A stretch of 37,577 bases of DNA, from NCBI GenBank assembly GCA_002733135.1, contig NVUJ01000015.1, positions 1 through 37,577 of the forward strand, written 5' to 3'. Made by a program: the position numbers and the translations under genes. The notes beneath the pieces are model-generated. The model did not search any database and had not been told where the DNA came from. It saw only the letters and a list, made by a program, of their open reading frames with translations. Source of the stretch: Cycloclasticus sp. (GTDB taxonomy: Bacteria; Pseudomonadota; Gammaproteobacteria; Methylococcales; Cycloclasticaceae). Each line of letters begins with the position of its first letter. Within the stretch, counting starts at the first letter, position 1. Positions 34,444 to 37,577 of this stretch are shown here, piece after piece.

Positions 34444-34817
34444 TGACGCAAATTTTAGCAATTGCTGCAGGTGGTTCAATAGGCGCTGTGCTGCGATACC
34501 TTATGTCGACCGGAGTTCATAACTGGCTGGGTCGTGGTTTTCCATACGGAACACTAGCTGTGAATATTTTAGGTTCGCTGTTGATGGGCTTATTGTATGA
34601 ATTGTTTTTACAACGTTTATCCGTTTCACCAGAAATTAGAGCGGTTCTATTGGTCGGATTGTTAGGCGCGTTCACGACCTTTTCGACCTTTTCTATTGAA
34701 ACAATAAACTTGATTGAACAGGGTGATTTAATTAAGGCAGTTATCAACATTTTAGCCAGCGTTATTTTATGTGTGTTAGCCGCGTGGTGTGGCCTACAAA
34801 TAGTGAGGCAATTATGA
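34443..34817 (+). CDS. crcB: Fluoride ion channel CrcB/Fluc
   Basis: A small dual-topology fluoride channel of 124 residues with four membrane helices. Signature segments: GGSIGAVLRYLMS near residue 9, GTLAVNILGSLLMGLLYE near 36-53, and GLLGAFTTFSTFSIET near residues 73-88 (the pore Phe/Thr region). ATG 34443 overlaps the mtnA TAA, so translation is probably coupled; no upstream fluoride riboswitch is possible in the gap. It is followed by a DUF190 gene and serS; crcB-serS adjacency is common in gammaproteobacteria. Confidence 0.95.
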   Translation: MTQILAIAAGGSIGAVLRYLMSTGVHNWLGRGFPYGTLAVNILGSLLMGLLYELFLQRLSVSPEIRAVLLVGLLGAFTTFSTFSIETINLIEQGDLIKAVINILASVILCVLAAWCGLQIVRQL

Positions 34818-35119
34818 CAACAAATGCGATCCGTATAGCAAGAATTTACTTAACTGAAGCGGACCACCAACTAAATGACATCATGCACTACTTACACGAT
34901 AGTCACAAAGTAGCTGGCGCAACAGCTTTTCGTGGTGTTGAAGGGTACGGAAAATCGGGCAAAATGCACGAATCATCACTAATAGATTTATCGTTTGATT
35001 TACCCATCACCATTGAGTTTTTTGACGAGTCAGACAAGGTACTAACGGTTATCGAACAACTCAAAGAAAATTTTAATCTCAGCCACTCAATTAGTTGGTT
35101 GGCTGAACAACACCAATAA
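34814..35119 (+). CDS. DUF190 family protein, 101 aa
   Basis: The start is ATG 34814, with GAGG at 34805-34808 and the ATGA overlap with the crcB stop; a longer upstream frame has no such site. The protein has the DUF190 pattern: ARIYLTEADHQLNDIMHYLHD and the GATAFRGVEGYGKSGKMHES segment (residues about 38-57), then LIDLSFDLPITIEFFDESDKV. The fold is a small ferredoxin-like/PII-like domain. DUF190 genes often lie next to crcB and may support fluoride tolerance; the exact role is not established. serS follows. Confidence 0.92.
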   Translation: MTTNAIRIARIYLTEADHQLNDIMHYLHDSHKVAGATAFRGVEGYGKSGKMHESSLIDLSFDLPITIEFFDESDKVLTVIEQLKENFNLSHSISWLAEQHQ

Positions 35120-35127
35120 CAAGATAG

Positions 35128-36434
<1,307 letters not shown>

Positions 36435-36453
36435 ATAACTAAACTTCTTAAGG

Positions 36454-37125
36454 CTAATTGCGACCGCTCATGGCACCCAAGATATGTAACAAACTAGTAA
36501 ACAAGTTAAACAGGCTAATGTATAAAGTTACCGTTGCCATAATGTAATTTGTTTCACCGCCATGAATAATGGCACTGGTTTGGTACAAAATCATGCCAGA
36601 CATCAACATGATGAACATAGCAGAAACGCCCAGTGAAAGAGCAGGGATGCTAAATACTATCGCGCCAATACCCGCTAGGAAAGCCACCAAGATACCAACC
36701 ATTAAGAAACCAGAGATAAAGCTGAAGTCTTTCTTCGTGGTCAATGCATAAGCTGATAAACCAAGGAAGATAACGCCCGTACCGCCTAAAGCCGTCATGA
36801 TGAGTTGATGACCGTTCGAGTATGCATTTAAATACATATTAAGGATTGGGCCTAACGTCATACCCATAAAGCCAGTTAACGCGAACACGCAAACAATGCC
36901 CATAGAGCTGTTTCTAAACTTAGTCGTCAGCCACAACAGGCCGAAATAACCAATTAGCGTAATAATCATTCCAGGATGTGGAAGATTCATAGTCATGGAC
37001 AGCCCAGCTGTTGCAGCACTGAACATTAACGTCATCGCTAATAAAATATAGGTATTTTTTAATACCTTGTTAGTCGCAAGAATACTAGCTTCACTGCGCG
37101 CCATTGATTGATTAAATTGATTCAC
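36454..37125 (-). CDS. Bax inhibitor-1/YccA family membrane protein, 223 aa
   Basis: A seven-helix inner membrane protein of the BI-1/YccA group. Membrane helices are evident, e.g. TYILLAMTLMFSAATAGLSM near residue 26, MIITLIGYFGLLWL near 53, IVCVFALTGFMGMTLGPIL near 77, TGVIFLGLSAYALTTKKD, MVGILVAFLAGIGAIVFSI, VSAMFIMLMSGMILYQTSAI, and a last ATVTLYISLFNLFTSLLHIL. The DFS and NYIMATVTLY segments are family-typical. It starts at GTG 37125 with GAGGTG upstream. YccA binds and inhibits FtsH in E. coli; the role here is inferred from the family. Confidence 0.93.
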   Translation of the reverse strand: MNQFNQSMARSEASILATNKVLKNTYILLAMTLMFSAATAGLSMTMNLPHPGMIITLIGYFGLLWLTTKFRNSSMGIVCVFALTGFMGMTLGPILNMYLNAYSNGHQLIMTALGGTGVIFLGLSAYALTTKKDFSFISGFLMVGILVAFLAGIGAIVFSIPALSLGVSAMFIMLMSGMILYQTSAIIHGGETNYIMATVTLYISLFNLFTSLLHILGAMSGRN

Positions 37126-37236
37126 AAAAACACCTCACTTAAGTTAACAAATGCATATTGAGTATGACCCCCAAAAGCAGATTAGGTTCAATAGTACGTA
37201 TTTAACGAAATACTTCAAGTCTTTTAATAATTCTTC

Positions 37237-37265
37237 TGGAAAAAACCGTCATATTTAAGTAATAT
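37237..37265 (+). promoter_or_regulatory. Probable promoter of tRNA-Ser(TGA)
   Basis: TAATAT at 37260-37265 is a good -10 followed by a GC-rich GCGCGCC discriminator, typical of stable RNA promoters. The matching -35 (TGGAAA at 37237-37242) is weak. Initiation near 37272 would leave a leader of about 48 bases before the tRNA, containing the inverted repeat at 37273-37300. Confidence 0.5.
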
Positions 37266-37272
37266 GCGCGCC

Positions 37273-37300
37273 TTAGAGTAAATTTCAAGGGTTACTCTAA
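37273..37300. repeat. Perfect 9-bp inverted repeat in the tRNA-Ser leader
   Basis: TTAGAGTAA (37273-37281) and TTACTCTAA (37292-37300) are exact reverse complements around a 10-base loop. In RNA this would be a hairpin just upstream of the tRNA, followed by an A-rich stretch; it could be a processing site, or a protein site in DNA. Confidence 0.7.
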
Positions 37301-37319
37301 AAAATAACCGCTTAAACTT

Positions 37320-37409
37320 GGAGAGATGGCAGAGCGGTTGAATGCACCGGTCTTGAAAACCGGCAAGGGGTCAAACCCTTCCAGGGTTCGAATCCCTGTC
37401 TCTCCGCCA
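37320..37409 (+). tRNA. tRNA-Ser(TGA)
   Basis: The sequence begins GGAGAGATGGCAGAGCGG and ends TCTCTCCGCCA, with a fully paired acceptor GGAGAGA/TCTCTCC, an anticodon stem CCGGT/ACCGG around CTTGAAA (anticodon TGA, reading TCA/UCA), a long variable arm (AAGGGGTCAAACCCTT) and the CCA encoded. It is a class II tRNA-Ser. It lies upstream of another small gene and is followed directly by a terminator. Confidence 0.98.
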
Positions 37410-37418
37410 TTCACCCAT

Positions 37419-37448
37419 AAAAACTCCAGCTAAAACTGGGGTTTTTAT
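37419..37448 (+). terminator. Intrinsic terminator after tRNA-Ser
   Basis: AAAACTCCAG (37420-37429) pairs with CTGGGGTTTT (37436-37445) around CTAAAA, with one G-T pair, followed by T-rich sequence. It lies ten bases after the tRNA 3' end and probably ends its transcript. Confidence 0.75.
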
Positions 37449-37506
37449 TTAACTGCCAAAAACCAAAATATTCACAGCTGACTGTTTGAATAAACGGATC
37501 GAGTTC

Positions 37507-37577
37507 TTGACTCTTTTTTAGCATTAGCTGACACTATGTTTATAAAACACAACCACGCGCAGGAATAGAGATGACAG
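37507..37577 (+). promoter_or_regulatory. Promoter-like sequence and first codons of a downstream gene
   Basis: TTGACT at 37507-37512 is a near-consensus -35; a -10 at 17 bases reads GACACT, keeping A2 and T6 only. Downstream, AGGA at 37561-37564 precedes ATG 37571, and the window ends after ATGACAG, so this is probably the start of another coding region. Too little is present to name it. Confidence 0.4.

Noticed and set aside
34443-34445. Fluoride riboswitch upstream of crcB
   Set aside because: crcB begins inside the mtnA stop codon, leaving no untranslated space for one.

Overview
The window joins the right-hand part of a long-tailed prophage (about 1-18,260) to a conserved housekeeping stretch of a gammaproteobacterial chromosome (about 18,225-37,577). 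The chromosomal gene order points to a marine-type gammaproteobacterium: queA-tgt-yajC-secD-secF, then suhB/trmJ-cysE, a ubiG-mupP-yciK cluster next to mtaD/mtnA (the same set sits together in Pseudomonas), and crcB-serS. A Piscirickettsiaceae/Thiotrichales-like organism such as Cycloclasticus or Methylophaga is my guess; genus is not decided by what I can see.

Prophage (left to right): the end of a repeat-containing protein, three small proteins, a terminator-bracketed capsid gene that encodes a Mu-I-like protease, a scaffold-like segment and the major capsid protein in one reading frame, a small head protein, an M15-family peptidoglycan peptidase, head-tail connector and HK97 gp10-like genes, a tail terminator, a 54-residue protein, the tail tube, a lambda G/GT-type chaperone pair with a legible -1 frameshift site, the tape measure, and a tail-tip block (a three-LamG protein, a hub protein carrying nine YxLxIPIRNT repeats, and small or fibre-like proteins). 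A leftward tyrosine integrase closes the element beside a tRNA-Leu(CAA) gene whose 3' end faces the prophage. Terminase, portal, immunity region and the left attachment site lie outside the window. The tail gene set indicates siphovirus morphology.

Chromosome: tRNA modification (queA, tgt) leads into the Sec accessory complex (yajC, secD, secF), then a small membrane protein and a GST-like protein. suhB is divergent from trmJ-cysE-cysteine desulfurase. A leftward operon mtaD-ubiG-mupP-rmuC-yciK starts back to back with mtnA, whose stop codon overlaps crcB, followed by a DUF190 gene and serS. A Bax-inhibitor-1 family membrane protein, tRNA-Ser(TGA) and the first bases of another gene finish the window. 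There is no stretch over 300 bases without a gene.

The points most worth a second look are the 87-bp duplicated repeat array in the tail hub gene, the protease-scaffold-capsid fusion with a candidate nested start, the promoter/terminator-like leader before it, the frameshift signal with its downstream stem, and an integrase in which the usual H/W-box histidine reads isoleucine.
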